Assembly: GCF_000590925.1 (NCBI RefSeq)
Contig: NZ_CP004372.1
Span: 2,957,001 to 3,021,000 of the forward strand
Length of the DNA: 64,000 bases
Direction of reading: 5' to 3'
DNA from: Roseibacterium elongatum DSM 19469
GTDB lineage: Bacteria > Pseudomonadota > Alphaproteobacteria > Rhodobacterales > Rhodobacteraceae
In this document: positions 55,556 to 64,000 of the stretch, piece by piece
How the letters are laid out: each line of letters begins with the position of its first letter
Numbering within the stretch: the stretch's first letter is position 1
The notes under the pieces: generated by a model
Seen by the model: only the letters and a program-made list of their open reading frames with translations
What the model was told of the DNA's origin: nothing
Database searches by the model: none
Made by a program: the position numbers and the translations under genes

Positions 55556-56755
55556 ATGATCACGGTCGACGAAGCGCTTTCGGCCTGTCTGGCCCTGACC
55601 CGCCCGCTCGAGGCCGAGACCGTGCCCCTGTCCGAGGCGGCGGGCCGCGTTCTGGCCGATCCCGTCTTTGCCAAGCGCGATCAGCCGCCATTCGCCGCCT
55701 CGGCCATGGATGGCTATGCCCTGCGCGATATCGAGGCGATCCCGGGCCGCCGCCTGCGCGTCGTGGGCGAAGCGCCCGCCGGCCGCGCGTGGTCGGGCCG
55801 GATCGGGCCGGGCGAGGCGCTGCGCATTTTCACCGGCGCGCCGGTGCCCGAGGGCGCGGACCGCATCGTGATCCAGGAGGACGTGACCGTCAATGGCGAC
55901 ACGATCACCCTAGGCAAGACGCTGGATGGCGGGCTGCATCTGCGCCCGTCGGGGGCCGATTTCCGCGCCGGCGCCCGGATCGAGGCACCGCGCCGCCTGT
56001 CGCCCGCCGATATCGCACTGGCCGCTGCCATGAACGCCCCCACCCTGTCGGTCACCCGCCGCCCCGAGGTGGCCATGATCGCCACGGGGGACGAGTTGGT
56101 CAGCCCCGGCGAAGACCCCGGCCCCGACCAGATCATCGCCTCGAACACCTATGGGCTGAAAGCGCTGATCGAGGCCGAGGGCGGCCATGCCCGCCTGCTG
56201 CCCATCGCCCGCGACAATCGCGAGAGCTTGGAGACCGTGTTCGACCTGGCCAAAGGCGCCGACCTGATCGTGACCGTGGGTGGGGCCTCGGTGGGCGATC
56301 ATGACCTTGTGGGCGAGGTGGCCGCGGGCCTCGGCCTCGAACGTGCCTTCTACAAGATCGCCATGCGCCCCGGCAAACCGCTGATGGCGGGACGGCTTGG
56401 CGAGGGGGCGCTGTTGGGCCTGCCCGGCAACCCGGTCTCGGCCATGGTCTGTGGGCACCTGTTCCTCGTGCCCATGCTGCGCGCGTTTCTCGGCCTGCCG
56501 GCCGGGGCGCGCCGCCGGCGGCGGGCCCGCCTCATGGACGATCTCGACCCCAATGGCCCGCGCGAGCACTACATGCGCGCCGAGGTCGTGCCTGGCGCCG
56601 ACCTGCCCGAGATCACCCCCTTTGACCGGCAGGACAGTTCGCTCTTGTCGATCTTCAGCCGTGCCAACGCCTTGCTGGTGCGCCCGGTCGACGACGGCAA
56701 ACGACGCATGGGCGATATCGTCGACTACCTGCCTCTGGGGCCCCTCATCACCTGA
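55556..56755 (+). CDS. moeA: molybdopterin molybdenumtransferase
   Basis: MoeA inserts molybdate into adenylated molybdopterin. The 399-residue protein has [14 protein letters not shown] near residue 45, the central domain with [36 protein letters not shown] and [12 protein letters not shown], and the [14 protein letters not shown] segment. A C-terminal domain IV follows. It is the last gene before the lexA promoter, with its stop 14 bp ahead of the lexA -35 element. Confidence 0.95.
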   Translation: MITVDEALSACLALTRPLEAETVPLSEAAGRVLADPVFAKRDQPPFAASAMDGYALRDIEAIPGRRLRVVGEAPAGRAWSGRIGPGEALRIFTGAPVPEGADRIVIQEDVTVNGDTITLGKTLDGGLHLRPSGADFRAGARIEAPRRLSPADIALAAAMNAPTLSVTRRPEVAMIATGDELVSPGEDPGPDQIIASNTYGLKALIEAEGGHARLLPIARDNRESLETVFDLAKGADLIVTVGGASVGDHDLVGEVAAGLGLERAFYKIAMRPGKPLMAGRLGEGALLGLPGNPVSAMVCGHLFLVPMLRAFLGLPAGARRRRRARLMDDLDPNGPREHYMRAEVVPGADLPEITPFDRQDSSLLSIFSRANALLVRPVDDGKRRMGDIVDYLPLGPLIT

Positions 56756-56769
56756 TCCGCCCCGTTTCG

Positions 56770-56809
56770 TTGACACGGAGCGCGAACAGCGGTAGAACAC
56801 AAGGTGAAC
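56770..56809 (+). promoter_or_regulatory. lexA promoter with three LexA half-sites
   Basis: The -35 TTGACA (56770-56775) and -10 TAGAAC (56793-56798) have 17-bp spacing. GAAC occurs at 56784-56787, 56795-56798 and 56806-56809, each pair separated by 7 bp: GAAC-N7-GAAC-N7-GAAC. GAAC-N7-GAAC is the reverse of the alphaproteobacterial SOS box GTTC-N7-GTTC. The middle half-site coincides with the -10, so bound LexA would block transcription. Confidence 0.88.
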
Positions 56810-56862
56810 GAGGATCGAGCGGACGGGCATATTCCCCGCCCCGGCAGCAGGAGGATTGGGTC

Positions 56863-57554
56863 ATGCTGACACGCAAACAGCGCGATCTGCTGGAATTCAT
56901 TCACAAGCGGGTGCAGCGCGATGGCGTGCCACCGTCCTTTGACGAGATGAAGGACGCGCTGGATCTGCGCTCGAAATCGGGCATTCACCGGCTGATCACC
57001 GCCCTGGAAGAGCGCGGCTTCATCCGGCGGCTGGCGCATCGCGCCCGCGCCATCGAAATCGTCAAGATGCCCGACGGCATGGAAAGCGCGGGGTTCGCCC
57101 CCCGCCGTCGATCGAGGGCGACCGCCCCGATGCCGCGCCGCCCCCCGGCGCGATGCCGGTGCAGGCGGCCGCACTGGACGTGCCGGTGATGGGACGCATC
57201 GCCGCCGGCACCCCGATCGAGGCGATCAGCGATGTGGCCGCCCATGTGGCGGTGCCGCAGCAGATGCTGGGCAGCGGGCGGTCGCATTACGCGCTCGAGG
57301 TGCGCGGCGACTCGATGATCGAGGCCGGTATCAATGATGGTGACATCGTCGTGATCGAGGAAACCGCCCGCGCCGACAACGGCGACATCGTCGTCGCCCT
57401 CGTCGAAGGGCACGAAGCGACGCTGAAGCGGTTTCGGCGCAAGGGCGGGATGATCGCGCTCGAGGCGGCAAACCCCGCGTATGAGACGCGCGTGTTGCGC
57501 GACGATCAGGTGACCGTTCAGGGCAAGCTGGTCGGATTGATCCGCACCTATTGA
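56863..57554 (+). CDS. lexA: LexA repressor, one frameshift
   Basis: LexA represses the SOS regulon and cleaves itself when RecA filaments form. The N-terminal winged helix [20 protein letters not shown] and [20 protein letters not shown] is typical. The frame shifts in a run of six C at 57098-57103; adding one C joins [20 protein letters not shown] to the catalytic domain. There the cleavage site AAG in [15 protein letters not shown], the Ser in [10 protein letters not shown] and the Lys in ATLKRF are all present. Corrected length is about 230. AGGAGGA precedes the ATG. It ends 7 bp inside the convergent comEC gene. The shift is probably a sequence error. Confidence 0.93.
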
Positions 57555-59680
57555 GCGCGCGCGCGGCGGTGACGCGGGCTCCAGAGGCGGTCGCCTTGCC
57601 AGTCGCGTGAGGTGACTACCGTGACCTCGGCCGTGCCACCAGCGCGAACCAGCGCCACGGCGCCGTTGGTATCCAGAAAGGCGCGGTCCATCACGCGACA
57701 GGGGGCTTGCGCGTTGCGCAACCCCGCTTCGGCATCGGGCGCGCCTGCACCAACCGGCAGATCGGCATTGGCCAGAGGCTCGGACAGAATCACCAGGTCA
57801 TGGGACAGACAGGCCGCCCCGGCCTCGGCCAGGGCACGCCGACCGGCCCCATGCCAGATGCGCAGATCCGGCAGCTCGATGGAGCGGCCACGCCCGTCGT
57901 CGCGCCACCCGGCCCGGTCCGCCGCCCTGGCCTGATCCGCCAGATCGCCATCGTTTTCCAGCCAGATCCGGGCCACGAACCCATCCCCGCGCGGGCGCGA
58001 CAGGGCGCGCCCCTGCCCCGTCATGACACCGACAAGACCGCCGCTGTCGGAAATCAGCACGCGTGGCCGCTCGGCCTCGGTCCAGAGCAGCATGGCCAGC
58101 AGAACGGGCACGGCCCCCAGCCATCGCAGACGCCCCTGCCACAGGATCACGACCAGCCCGCCCAGGGCAATCGCCGCCAGCCAGCCGGCCGGGGGCGTGA
58201 CCACCGGCGTGGTGGCGCCGGGCAGGGCCGCGACCCGGTCGGCCACCCCCAGGATCCAGGCCAGCGCCGGTTCCATGACCGCAAAGGCCACCGCCGACGC
58301 CCCCAGGGGCCACAGCAGCGCCGCCAGCACGGCGGTCGGGATCACGACGCTGCCCATGACCGGCACGGTCAGAAGGTTGGCCAAAAGGCCGTAAACGGCG
58401 ATCCGGTTGAAATGGGCCGCCGCGAAAGGCGCGGTTGCCGCACCTGCCACCGCCGAGGAGACGACAAGGGCAAACCCCCATTTCGCCCATCGCGGCCAGG
58501 CCAGCATCCACGCCTGTCCGCGCAAGCCGTTGAACACCGCCACAAGCGCCGTCGTCGCGGCAAAGGACATCTGGAAACCCGGCGACATCAGCGTTTCTGG
58601 GCGATGGACCAGAACGATCAGAGCCGCGATGGCGACCGAGCGCAAGGTGACCGCGCGCCGGTCCAGAAGCACGGCCACGAACATCACCCCAACCTGGATG
58701 AAGGCCCGCTCGGTCGCGACATTGCCCCCCGACAAGGCGAGGTAGAAGGCCCCGGCCCCGAGCGCGGCGACCGCCGCCCATTTGCGGATCGGGTAGCGCA
58801 GGGCCAGCGCCGGGATCAGCGCCAGCACCGTCCGCAGCGCGGCATAGACGAAGCCCGTCAGCAGGCCCATATGCAGGCCCGAGATGGCCAGCAGATGGGC
58901 GATGTTGGCCGCGCGCATCGCCTCGACCGGCCCGGCCTCGAGCCCCGAGCGATCGCCCGTCAACACCGCCGCGGCGAAGGCGCCGGGCTGTCCCGGGATC
59001 TCGGCGCGGATCGCCTGTGACAGTTGCATGCGCAGGTGGAACAGCGGGGCCGCACCGGGCGCGCGCGCCTCGGCCAGCAGAACCGGGCTGCGCGTGTAGC
59101 CCACCGCCCCAAGCGACAGGAACCAGGCATGCCGCTGGAAATCGAAGCCCCCCGGTTCGGCCGGCCCCGAGGGCGGGGACAGATGCCCGGTCATCATCAC
59201 CCGCATCCCCGGCGCGGGGGCGAGCCAAGGCTGCGCGCCATGCAGCGAGACACGTACACGGGTCGGCACACGCTCTGGGCGGACATCGTCGAGGCGGACC
59301 TGATCCAGCGTCAGGCGCAGCGCGTCCGAGGCGGACCGGTCGATGCCGACAACGCGCCCCTCGATCACGCCATAGTAGCGGAAATCGAGCACGGGACCGG
59401 CCACAAGATGCGCCCGTGCGCCGGCCACGGCGACCCCTGCGGCCATCAGGAAAAGGGCCAATCCCAACGGACCCAACCCCTCGCGCCGCCAAAGGTAGAG
59501 CGCCAGCCCCCCCGCGCCCGACCCGAGGGCAAGACCATAGCCCGCGAGGCCGGGTTCGACCGGCAGCGCGAAATACGTCCCCACCCCCAGGGCCAGCGCA
59601 ACCGGCGCCCATGGCATCAGGGCCCCGCGCTGCCCCTGCTGCACCGCGTTCAACGCCGGCAGGATCTGGCCCGTCCGCAC
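57548..59680 (-). CDS. comEC: ComEC/Rec2 family competence protein
   Basis: ComEC forms the inner membrane channel for DNA uptake in natural transformation. The 710-residue protein has an N-terminal DUF4131 region ([17 protein letters not shown]), the Competence domain with [19 protein letters not shown] and many membrane helices, and a C-terminal soluble part of about 170 residues. No complete metallo-beta-lactamase motif is visible in that part, as in many alphaproteobacterial members. The GTG at 59680 has GGAGGGG upstream. The lexA–comEC–gltX–gltA order is shared with other Rhodobacteraceae. Confidence 0.9.
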   Translation of the reverse strand: MRTGQILPALNAVQQGQRGALMPWAPVALALGVGTYFALPVEPGLAGYGLALGSGAGGLALYLWRREGLGPLGLALFLMAAGVAVAGARAHLVAGPVLDFRYYGVIEGRVVGIDRSASDALRLTLDQVRLDDVRPERVPTRVRVSLHGAQPWLAPAPGMRVMMTGHLSPPSGPAEPGGFDFQRHAWFLSLGAVGYTRSPVLLAEARAPGAAPLFHLRMQLSQAIRAEIPGQPGAFAAAVLTGDRSGLEAGPVEAMRAANIAHLLAISGLHMGLLTGFVYAALRTVLALIPALALRYPIRKWAAVAALGAGAFYLALSGGNVATERAFIQVGVMFVAVLLDRRAVTLRSVAIAALIVLVHRPETLMSPGFQMSFAATTALVAVFNGLRGQAWMLAWPRWAKWGFALVVSSAVAGAATAPFAAAHFNRIAVYGLLANLLTVPVMGSVVIPTAVLAALLWPLGASAVAFAVMEPALAWILGVADRVAALPGATTPVVTPPAGWLAAIALGGLVVILWQGRLRWLGAVPVLLAMLLWTEAERPRVLISDSGGLVGVMTGQGRALSRPRGDGFVARIWLENDGDLADQARAADRAGWRDDGRGRSIELPDLRIWHGAGRRALAEAGAACLSHDLVILSEPLANADLPVGAGAPDAEAGLRNAQAPCRVMDRAFLDTNGAVALVRAGGTAEVTVVTSRDWQGDRLWSPRHRRARAQ

Positions 59681-59753
59681 CCTTGCGCCCCTCCGTCACG
59701 GTCGAGTAAGTCCCCCCTTGTCTATCCAAGACATGGTTTCGAACTGGTTAACG

Positions 59754-59778
59754 CGGGCGAGCGCTCGACACTCGCCCG
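59754..59778 (+). promoter_or_regulatory. hairpin next to the gltX ribosome binding site
   Basis: CGGGCGAG (59754-59761) pairs with CTCGCCCG (59771-59778) around a 9-base loop, ending one base before the AAAGGGA that precedes the gltX ATG. Such a stem could affect translation start, but the sequence alone does not show it. Confidence 0.35.
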
Positions 59779-59789
59779 AAAGGGATCAC

Positions 59790-61208
59790 ATGGCCGATCA
59801 AGACGCTGTCGTTACACGTTTCGCCCCCTCGCCCACCGGGTTCCTGCATATCGGTGGGGCGCGGACCGCCTTGTTCAACTGGCTTTTCGCCCGTGGACGG
59901 GGGGGCAAGTTCCTGCTGCGCATCGAGGACACCGATCGCGCGCGCTCGACCCCCGAGGCGACACAGGCCATTCTGGACGGGTTGGCGTGGCTGGGCCTCG
60001 ACCATGACGGGCCGGTGATCAGCCAGTTCGCCCGCGCCGAGCGGCACGCCGAGGTCGCCCAGCAGATGCTGGCCGCGGGCCATGCCTACAAGTGTTACGC
60101 CACCCCCGACGAGATCCAGGCCTTTCGCGATCAGGCCAAGGCCGAGGGCCGCTCGACCCTGTTTCTCAGCCCGTGGCGCGACGCGCCCGAGGCCGACCAC
60201 CCCGCAGGCGCGCCCTTTGTCATCCGGCTCAAGGCCCCGCGCGACGGCGAAACCGTGATCGAGGATGCGGTTCAAGGCCGGGTCACGGTCAAAAATGCGC
60301 AGCTCGACGACATGGTGCTGCTGCGTTCGGACGGAACGCCCACCTACATGCTGGCCGTCGTCGTGGACGATCACGACATGGGCGTGACCCATGCGATCCG
60401 CGGCGACGACCATCTCAACAATGCGGCCCGGCAGGCCCAGATCTACCATGCCATGGGCTGGCCCGAGCCGGTCTGGGCCCATATCCCGCTGATCCACGGC
60501 CCGGACGGCAAGAAACTGTCGAAACGCCACGGCGCGCTTGGCGTGATGGAGTATGCCGCAATGGGCTATCCGCCCGCCGCGATGCGCAACTATCTGGCCC
60601 GTCTGGGCTGGAGCCATGGCGATGACGAGTTGTTCACCGATGCGCAGGCGCAGGCCTCGTTTGACCTGACGGGAATCGGCAAATCGCCCGCGCGGCTGGA
60701 CATGAAAAAGCTCGAGAACGTCGCGGGCTGGCATATCGCGCGCATGGAGGACGCCGATATCGTCGCGGAAATCGAAAGGTTCCGTGCAGTCACCGAAGAG
60801 ACGCCGCTTTCGCAGTCGCAGAAAGCGGGACTTGCCTCTGCGATGTTTTGCCTCAAGGATCGGGCCAAATCGCTGCCCGATCTGATGGAAAAAGCCCAAT
60901 TCGTCTTGGCCGAACGGCCCATCGCCCCGGATGAGAAAGCCGCCAGGGCGCTCGACCCGGTATCCCGTGGTATACTGCGAGAATTGACTGCGCAGTTGCA
61001 GAATGTTAGCTGGACGCGAGAGATGCTGGAGAGCACGTTGAATGCCGCGGCCGAGGGGCACGGCATGAAATTCGGCAAGTTGGCAGGCCCGCTCAGGGCA
61101 GCGATTGCCGGGCGCAGCGTGACCCCCAGCGTGTTCGACATGATGCTCGTCATCGGTCGGGACGAAACCATCGCCCGCCTGACGGACGCCGCCTCCCGCC
61201 CCGAGTGA
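59790..61208 (+). CDS. gltX: glutamate–tRNA ligase
   Basis: GltX charges tRNA-Glu (and perhaps tRNA-Gln, later amidated by GatCAB). The 472-residue class I synthetase has the HIGH-type motif [34 protein letters not shown], and the KMSKS-type [17 protein letters not shown]. Rhodobacteraceae usually carry two gltX paralogues; which this is cannot be told. I chose the ATG at 59790 because AAAGGGA lies just upstream and the catalytic domain begins right after. Divergent from comEC. Confidence 0.95.
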   Translation: MADQDAVVTRFAPSPTGFLHIGGARTALFNWLFARGRGGKFLLRIEDTDRARSTPEATQAILDGLAWLGLDHDGPVISQFARAERHAEVAQQMLAAGHAYKCYATPDEIQAFRDQAKAEGRSTLFLSPWRDAPEADHPAGAPFVIRLKAPRDGETVIEDAVQGRVTVKNAQLDDMVLLRSDGTPTYMLAVVVDDHDMGVTHAIRGDDHLNNAARQAQIYHAMGWPEPVWAHIPLIHGPDGKKLSKRHGALGVMEYAAMGYPPAAMRNYLARLGWSHGDDELFTDAQAQASFDLTGIGKSPARLDMKKLENVAGWHIARMEDADIVAEIERFRAVTEETPLSQSQKAGLASAMFCLKDRAKSLPDLMEKAQFVLAERPIAPDEKAARALDPVSRGILRELTAQLQNVSWTREMLESTLNAAAEGHGMKFGKLAGPLRAAIAGRSVTPSVFDMMLVIGRDETIARLTDAASRPE

Positions 61209-61315
61209 GTGCAGGGCGGGGCGCACACTCAGCGTGGGGTCCGCGACGGCAGCGTCCGGCCCCTATCCCCTGCCCGCGCGCCCCGCGCGGCAGTTCAGTT
61301 GGAGAAGGGACGACA

Positions 61316-62608
61316 ATGGCAGACACCAGAACCGCCACCTTGACCATCGACGGCAAATCCTACGAGTTGCCGGTTCGGTCCCCCAGTGCCGGACCCGATG
61401 TGATCGATATCGGCAAGCTTTACGGCCAGGCCGGCGTTTTCACGCATGACCCCGGCTTTACCTCGACCTCGTCCTGCGACAGCTCGATCACCTTCATCGA
61501 CGGCGACAAGGGCGAGTTGCTGCATCGCGGCTACCCGATCGACCAGCTGGCCGAGAAATCGCATTTCCTCGAAGTCTGCTATCTGCTGCTTTATGGCGAA
61601 TTGCCGAATGCGGCCGACCTCGAGAAATTCGAGACCACGATCACGCATCACACGATGATCCACGAGCAGATGGGCAATTTCTTTCGCGGGTTCCGCCGCG
61701 ATGCCCACCCGATGGCGGTCATGGTGGGCGTGGTCGGCGCGATGTCGGCCTTCTACCACGACTCGACCGACATCAACGACCCGCGCCAGCGCGAGATCGC
61801 CAGCCACCGCCTGATCGCCAAGATGCCGACGATCGCGGCATGGGCCTATAAATACACGATCGGCCAGCCTTTCGTGTATCCGCGCAACGATCTGGATTAT
61901 GCCTCGAACTTCCTGCGCATGTGCTTTGCCGTGCCGGCCGAGGAATACAAGGTCGACCCGATCCTTAGCCGTGCGATGGACCGGATCTTTACCCTCCATG
62001 CCGATCACGAGCAGAACGCCTCGACCTCGACGGTGCGTCTGGCCTCGTCCTCGGGCGCGAACCCGTTTGCCTGTATCGCGGCCGGCATCGCCTGCCTCTG
62101 GGGTCCGGCGCATGGCGGGGCGAACCAGGCCTGCCTGGAAATGCTCAAGGAAATCGGGACGCCCGATCGCATTCCCGAATTCATCGACCGCGCCAAGGAC
62201 AAGAACGATCCGTTCCGCCTGATGGGCTTTGGCCACCGCGTCTACAAGAACCACGACCCGCGCGCGACGGTGATGAAGACATCGGCTCACGAGGTTCTGG
62301 ACCTGCTGGGCGTCGAGGACAACCCGATCCTGCAAGTTGCGATGGAACTGGAAAAGACCGCCCTCGAAGATCCCTATTTCGCCGAGAAGAAACTGTTCCC
62401 GAACGTCGATTTCTATTCGGGCATCATTCTCGAGGCGATGGGCTTTCCGACCTCGATGTTCACGCCCATTTTCGCGGTCAGCCGCACGGTGGGCTGGGTC
62501 AGCCAGTGGAAAGAGCAACTGACCGATCCGGCGATGAAGATCGGACGCCCGCGCCAGCTTTATACCGGCGAAACGCATCGCGACTATGTCGAGATCGAGG
62601 ACCGCTGA
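61316..62608 (+). CDS. gltA: citrate synthase
   Basis: GltA condenses oxaloacetate with acetyl-CoA to citrate at the start of the TCA cycle. The 430-residue protein is of the NADH-sensitive type found in Gram-negative bacteria: a beta-rich N-terminus ([20 protein letters not shown]) followed by [31 protein letters not shown] with an active-site His, and [14 protein letters not shown] with another. The catalytic Asp is in the C-terminal [19 protein letters not shown] precedes the ATG. A terminator follows. Confidence 0.97.
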   Translation: MADTRTATLTIDGKSYELPVRSPSAGPDVIDIGKLYGQAGVFTHDPGFTSTSSCDSSITFIDGDKGELLHRGYPIDQLAEKSHFLEVCYLLLYGELPNAADLEKFETTITHHTMIHEQMGNFFRGFRRDAHPMAVMVGVVGAMSAFYHDSTDINDPRQREIASHRLIAKMPTIAAWAYKYTIGQPFVYPRNDLDYASNFLRMCFAVPAEEYKVDPILSRAMDRIFTLHADHEQNASTSTVRLASSSGANPFACIAAGIACLWGPAHGGANQACLEMLKEIGTPDRIPEFIDRAKDKNDPFRLMGFGHRVYKNHDPRATVMKTSAHEVLDLLGVEDNPILQVAMELEKTALEDPYFAEKKLFPNVDFYSGIILEAMGFPTSMFTPIFAVSRTVGWVSQWKEQLTDPAMKIGRPRQLYTGETHRDYVEIEDR

Positions 62609-62630
62609 GCCGGCCGGTTGCACGACCGAC

Positions 62631-62659
62631 AAGGCCACCCGACTCGGGTGGCCTTTTTT
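62631..62659 (+). terminator. Rho-independent terminator of gltA
   Basis: AAGGCCACCC and GGGTGGCCTT form a 10-bp perfect stem around GACTC, followed by TTTT. It lies 22 bp after the gltA stop. Confidence 0.93.
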
Positions 62660-62701
62660 CATGTACCGCAATGACTTGACAGGCGACGCTGAAGCATCAC
62701 G

Positions 62702-63129
62702 TCAAGATGCCATCCGCTCGGCGGCCAGATCGCGGATGCGCGCGATCATGGCGCGCACCCCGTTCGAGCGCTGCGATGACAGGTGCTCGTCCAGACCGAG
62801 CCGCGCCAACTCGGCCTGTGCGTCCACCTTCAGAACCTCGGCCACGGTCAGCCCGGAATACAGCGCGTGCAGCACGGCAATCAGGCCGCGCACGATGATG
62901 GCGTCACTGTCGCCCTCGAAACGACACGCGCCGCGGGCCCCTCTCCCTCGATGCGCGGCAGGATCCAGACCTGGCTGGCGCAGCCATCGACCTTGGTGGC
63001 CGGCACCTTGACCGCGTCATCCAGCGGCGGCAGCGCCTTGCCCAGTTCGATGACGTGGCGGTAGCGCTCCTCCCAATCGTCGAGAAAGTCGAACGTGTCC
63101 GCGATATCTTCGAAGGCTTCGGTCGCCAT
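62702..63129 (-). CDS. sufE: SufE family protein, one frameshift
   Basis: SufE accepts sulfur from the cysteine desulfurase SufS for iron-sulfur cluster assembly. The first part reads MATEAFEDIADTFDFLDDWE, then ALPPLDDAVKVPATKVDGCASQ with the sulfur-accepting cysteine. The frame shifts at the AAA run at 62919-62921; adding one base gives RVVFEGDSDAIIVRGLIAVL and the rest of the protein, 142 residues in all. The break is probably a sequence error. AAGGAA precedes the ATG at 63129. Confidence 0.88.
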
Positions 63130-63251
63130 GGTCGGTTCCTTGATCTGCAACGCCCATGAGGTAGGCGGACCGGCCGCGACAGTCCAGTGGCGCTTTTCAT
63201 CGCAGGGGCAATCGGATAGACAGCGGCGCAATGAAAACCCGGAGGTTGCCC

Positions 63252-63698
63252 ATGCCGCGCGCCCTTGTCGCCCTGTCGCTGATCCTGACCCTTGCGGCCT
63301 GTGACAGCCGCCTGAACCCGATGACCTGGTTCGGGGGCGACCGCGAAGAGCGCGTGCGCGTCGTCGAGACCGAGGTCGATCCGGCCGATCCGCGCCCGCT
63401 GGTGGCCGAGGTGGCCGCGCTCAGCGTCGAGGGCACAAGCTCGGGCGCGATCCTGCGGGCAACCGGGATCGTGCCGACGCAAGGCTACTGGCAGGCCGAT
63501 CTCGTTCCGGCGGGGCGCGAAGACGGCACGCTGATCTTCGAGTTTCGCGCCGCGCCGCCCCTGACACAGCAGCCGCAGGGCGCGCCCGCAACGCGCGAGA
63601 TCGTCGCCGCGACGGCACTTGGACGCGGCGATCTTGAGGGCGTGCGCACGATCCTCGTGATCGGACAGGCCAACAGGCGGTCGGTCAGCCGCCGCTGA
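63252..63698 (+). CDS. hypothetical lipoprotein
   Basis: The 148-residue protein has a lipoprotein signal with the lipobox LAAC (MPRALVALSLILTLAACDS). The mature part has no motif I recognise; it looks beta-rich, with AALSVEGTSSGAILRATG and QGYWQADLVPAGREDGTLIF. The ATG at 63252 has GGAGG 6 bp upstream; another ATG seven codons earlier is less well placed. Convergent with rnd, divergent from sufE. Function unknown. Confidence 0.75.
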   Translation: MPRALVALSLILTLAACDSRLNPMTWFGGDREERVRVVETEVDPADPRPLVAEVAALSVEGTSSGAILRATGIVPTQGYWQADLVPAGREDGTLIFEFRAAPPLTQQPQGAPATREIVAATALGRGDLEGVRTILVIGQANRRSVSRR

Positions 63699-63706
63699 CG
63701 CGGCGG

Positions 63707-64000
63707 TCAGACGGTCACGATCTTGACCTTTTGCCCGATCGCGGACAGGGCGATCTTGCCCTCGATCAGGCGCAGCGCATCATCGCCGAACACCTCGCGC
63801 CGCCAGCCGGTGGCCCAGATCCCGTCATGCAGCCCCGAGGCGATATCGTCGAGATCCGAGGCCGAGGCGATCAGCTTGGCCGCCACGCCGGCCTCTTCGG
63901 CCTTGGCCTTGAGCAGCACGCGCAGCAGATCGGCCAGCGCCGGGTTCATCCCGGACCGATCACGCGCCTTGGGCACATGCGGAACCTTGTCGGGCGGCGT
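63707..64000 (-). CDS. rnd: ribonuclease D, C-terminal part (runs off the right edge)
   Basis: Only the last 97 codons are visible, ending GQKVKIVTV. The segment MNPALADLLRVLLKAKAEEAGVAAKLIAS and SDLDDIASGLHDGIWATGWRREVFG is characteristic of the C-terminal helical (HRDC-like) part of alphaproteobacterial RNase D, which trims the 3' ends of tRNA. The DEDD nuclease domain lies outside the window, so the call rests on this tail. Confidence 0.85.
   Translation of the reverse strand, partial: TPPDKVPHVPKARDRSGMNPALADLLRVLLKAKAEEAGVAAKLIASASDLDDIASGLHDGIWATGWRREVFGDDALRLIEGKIALSAIGQKVKIVTV

Overview
The window is a dense, GC-rich stretch of an alphaproteobacterial chromosome, most likely from the Rhodobacteraceae/Roseobacter group. 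The support is gene content and order (HemA-type 5-aminolevulinate synthase with an FNR-type box, lexA–comEC–gltX–gltA, trpE…trpGDC–moaC–moeA–lexA, coaD–ppiB–ppiA, TakP-like TRAP transporter), the alphaproteobacterial LexA half-site GAAC-N7-GAAC, and a CtrA-type TTAA-N7-TTAA box. I found no tRNA, rRNA, IS element, prophage or CRISPR array. The region looks like core chromosome with scattered hypothetical genes.

Layout. 1-4.1 kb (minus): ispG (runs off the left edge), a RodZ-like protein and hemA, whose upstream region carries an FNR-type box. 4.2-8.8 kb: M20 dipeptidase, then MATE exporter, NicO metal exporter and a DUF1007 protein. 8.8-16 kb: an unusually long Flp-like pilin with CtrA-type and direct-repeat motifs upstream, ppk2, a secreted ClpP-like protein, parE, a 490-bp gene-free stretch with a large inverted repeat, a DUF5765 membrane protein and two tandem small cytochromes c. 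16-23.5 kb: HExxH lipoprotein, DMT protein, Uup-type ABC-F protein, DUF3179 protein, two cyclophilins, coaD, a CBS protein and a LysR regulator. 23.6-30.1 kb: distal valine catabolism (mmsA, acyl-CoA dehydrogenase, 3-hydroxyisobutyryl-CoA hydrolase, mmsB), followed by a candidate small RNA. 30.4-37 kb: DUF2852, RDD and bpt genes, then a TRAP transporter with a 2-oxoacid-type binding protein. 37.4-44.6 kb: ilvI with a clear leader-peptide attenuator, a universal stress protein, a BCCT transporter, ilvN, a secreted protein and a Rieske oxygenase. 44.6-57.5 kb: lytic transglycosylase, ssb, aminotransferase, ppiD, trpE, a divergent polysaccharide deacetylase, trpGDC, moaC, moeA and lexA. 57.5-64 kb: comEC, gltX, gltA, sufE, a lipoprotein and the C-terminus of RNase D.

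How the parts connect. Branched-chain amino acids recur: acetolactate synthase is controlled by a leader rich in Leu/Ile/Val codons, a 2-oxoacid-type TRAP system sits divergently beside it, and valine breakdown is encoded 8 kb away. The lexA promoter carries three LexA half-sites at 11-bp spacing, a textbook autoregulated SOS promoter.

Sequence quality. Seven conserved genes (ispG, ppiA, the LysR gene, the aminotransferase, trpG, lexA, sufE) each contain exactly one single-base frameshift in a run of identical bases, while the reading frame on both sides is intact. This pattern points to base-calling or assembly errors rather than gene decay, so I annotate these loci as genes spanning the shift. 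I see no single spectacular new system. The most interesting items are the ilvI attenuator, the long Flp-like protein with its upstream motifs, the candidate sRNA after mmsB and the structured element after parE.
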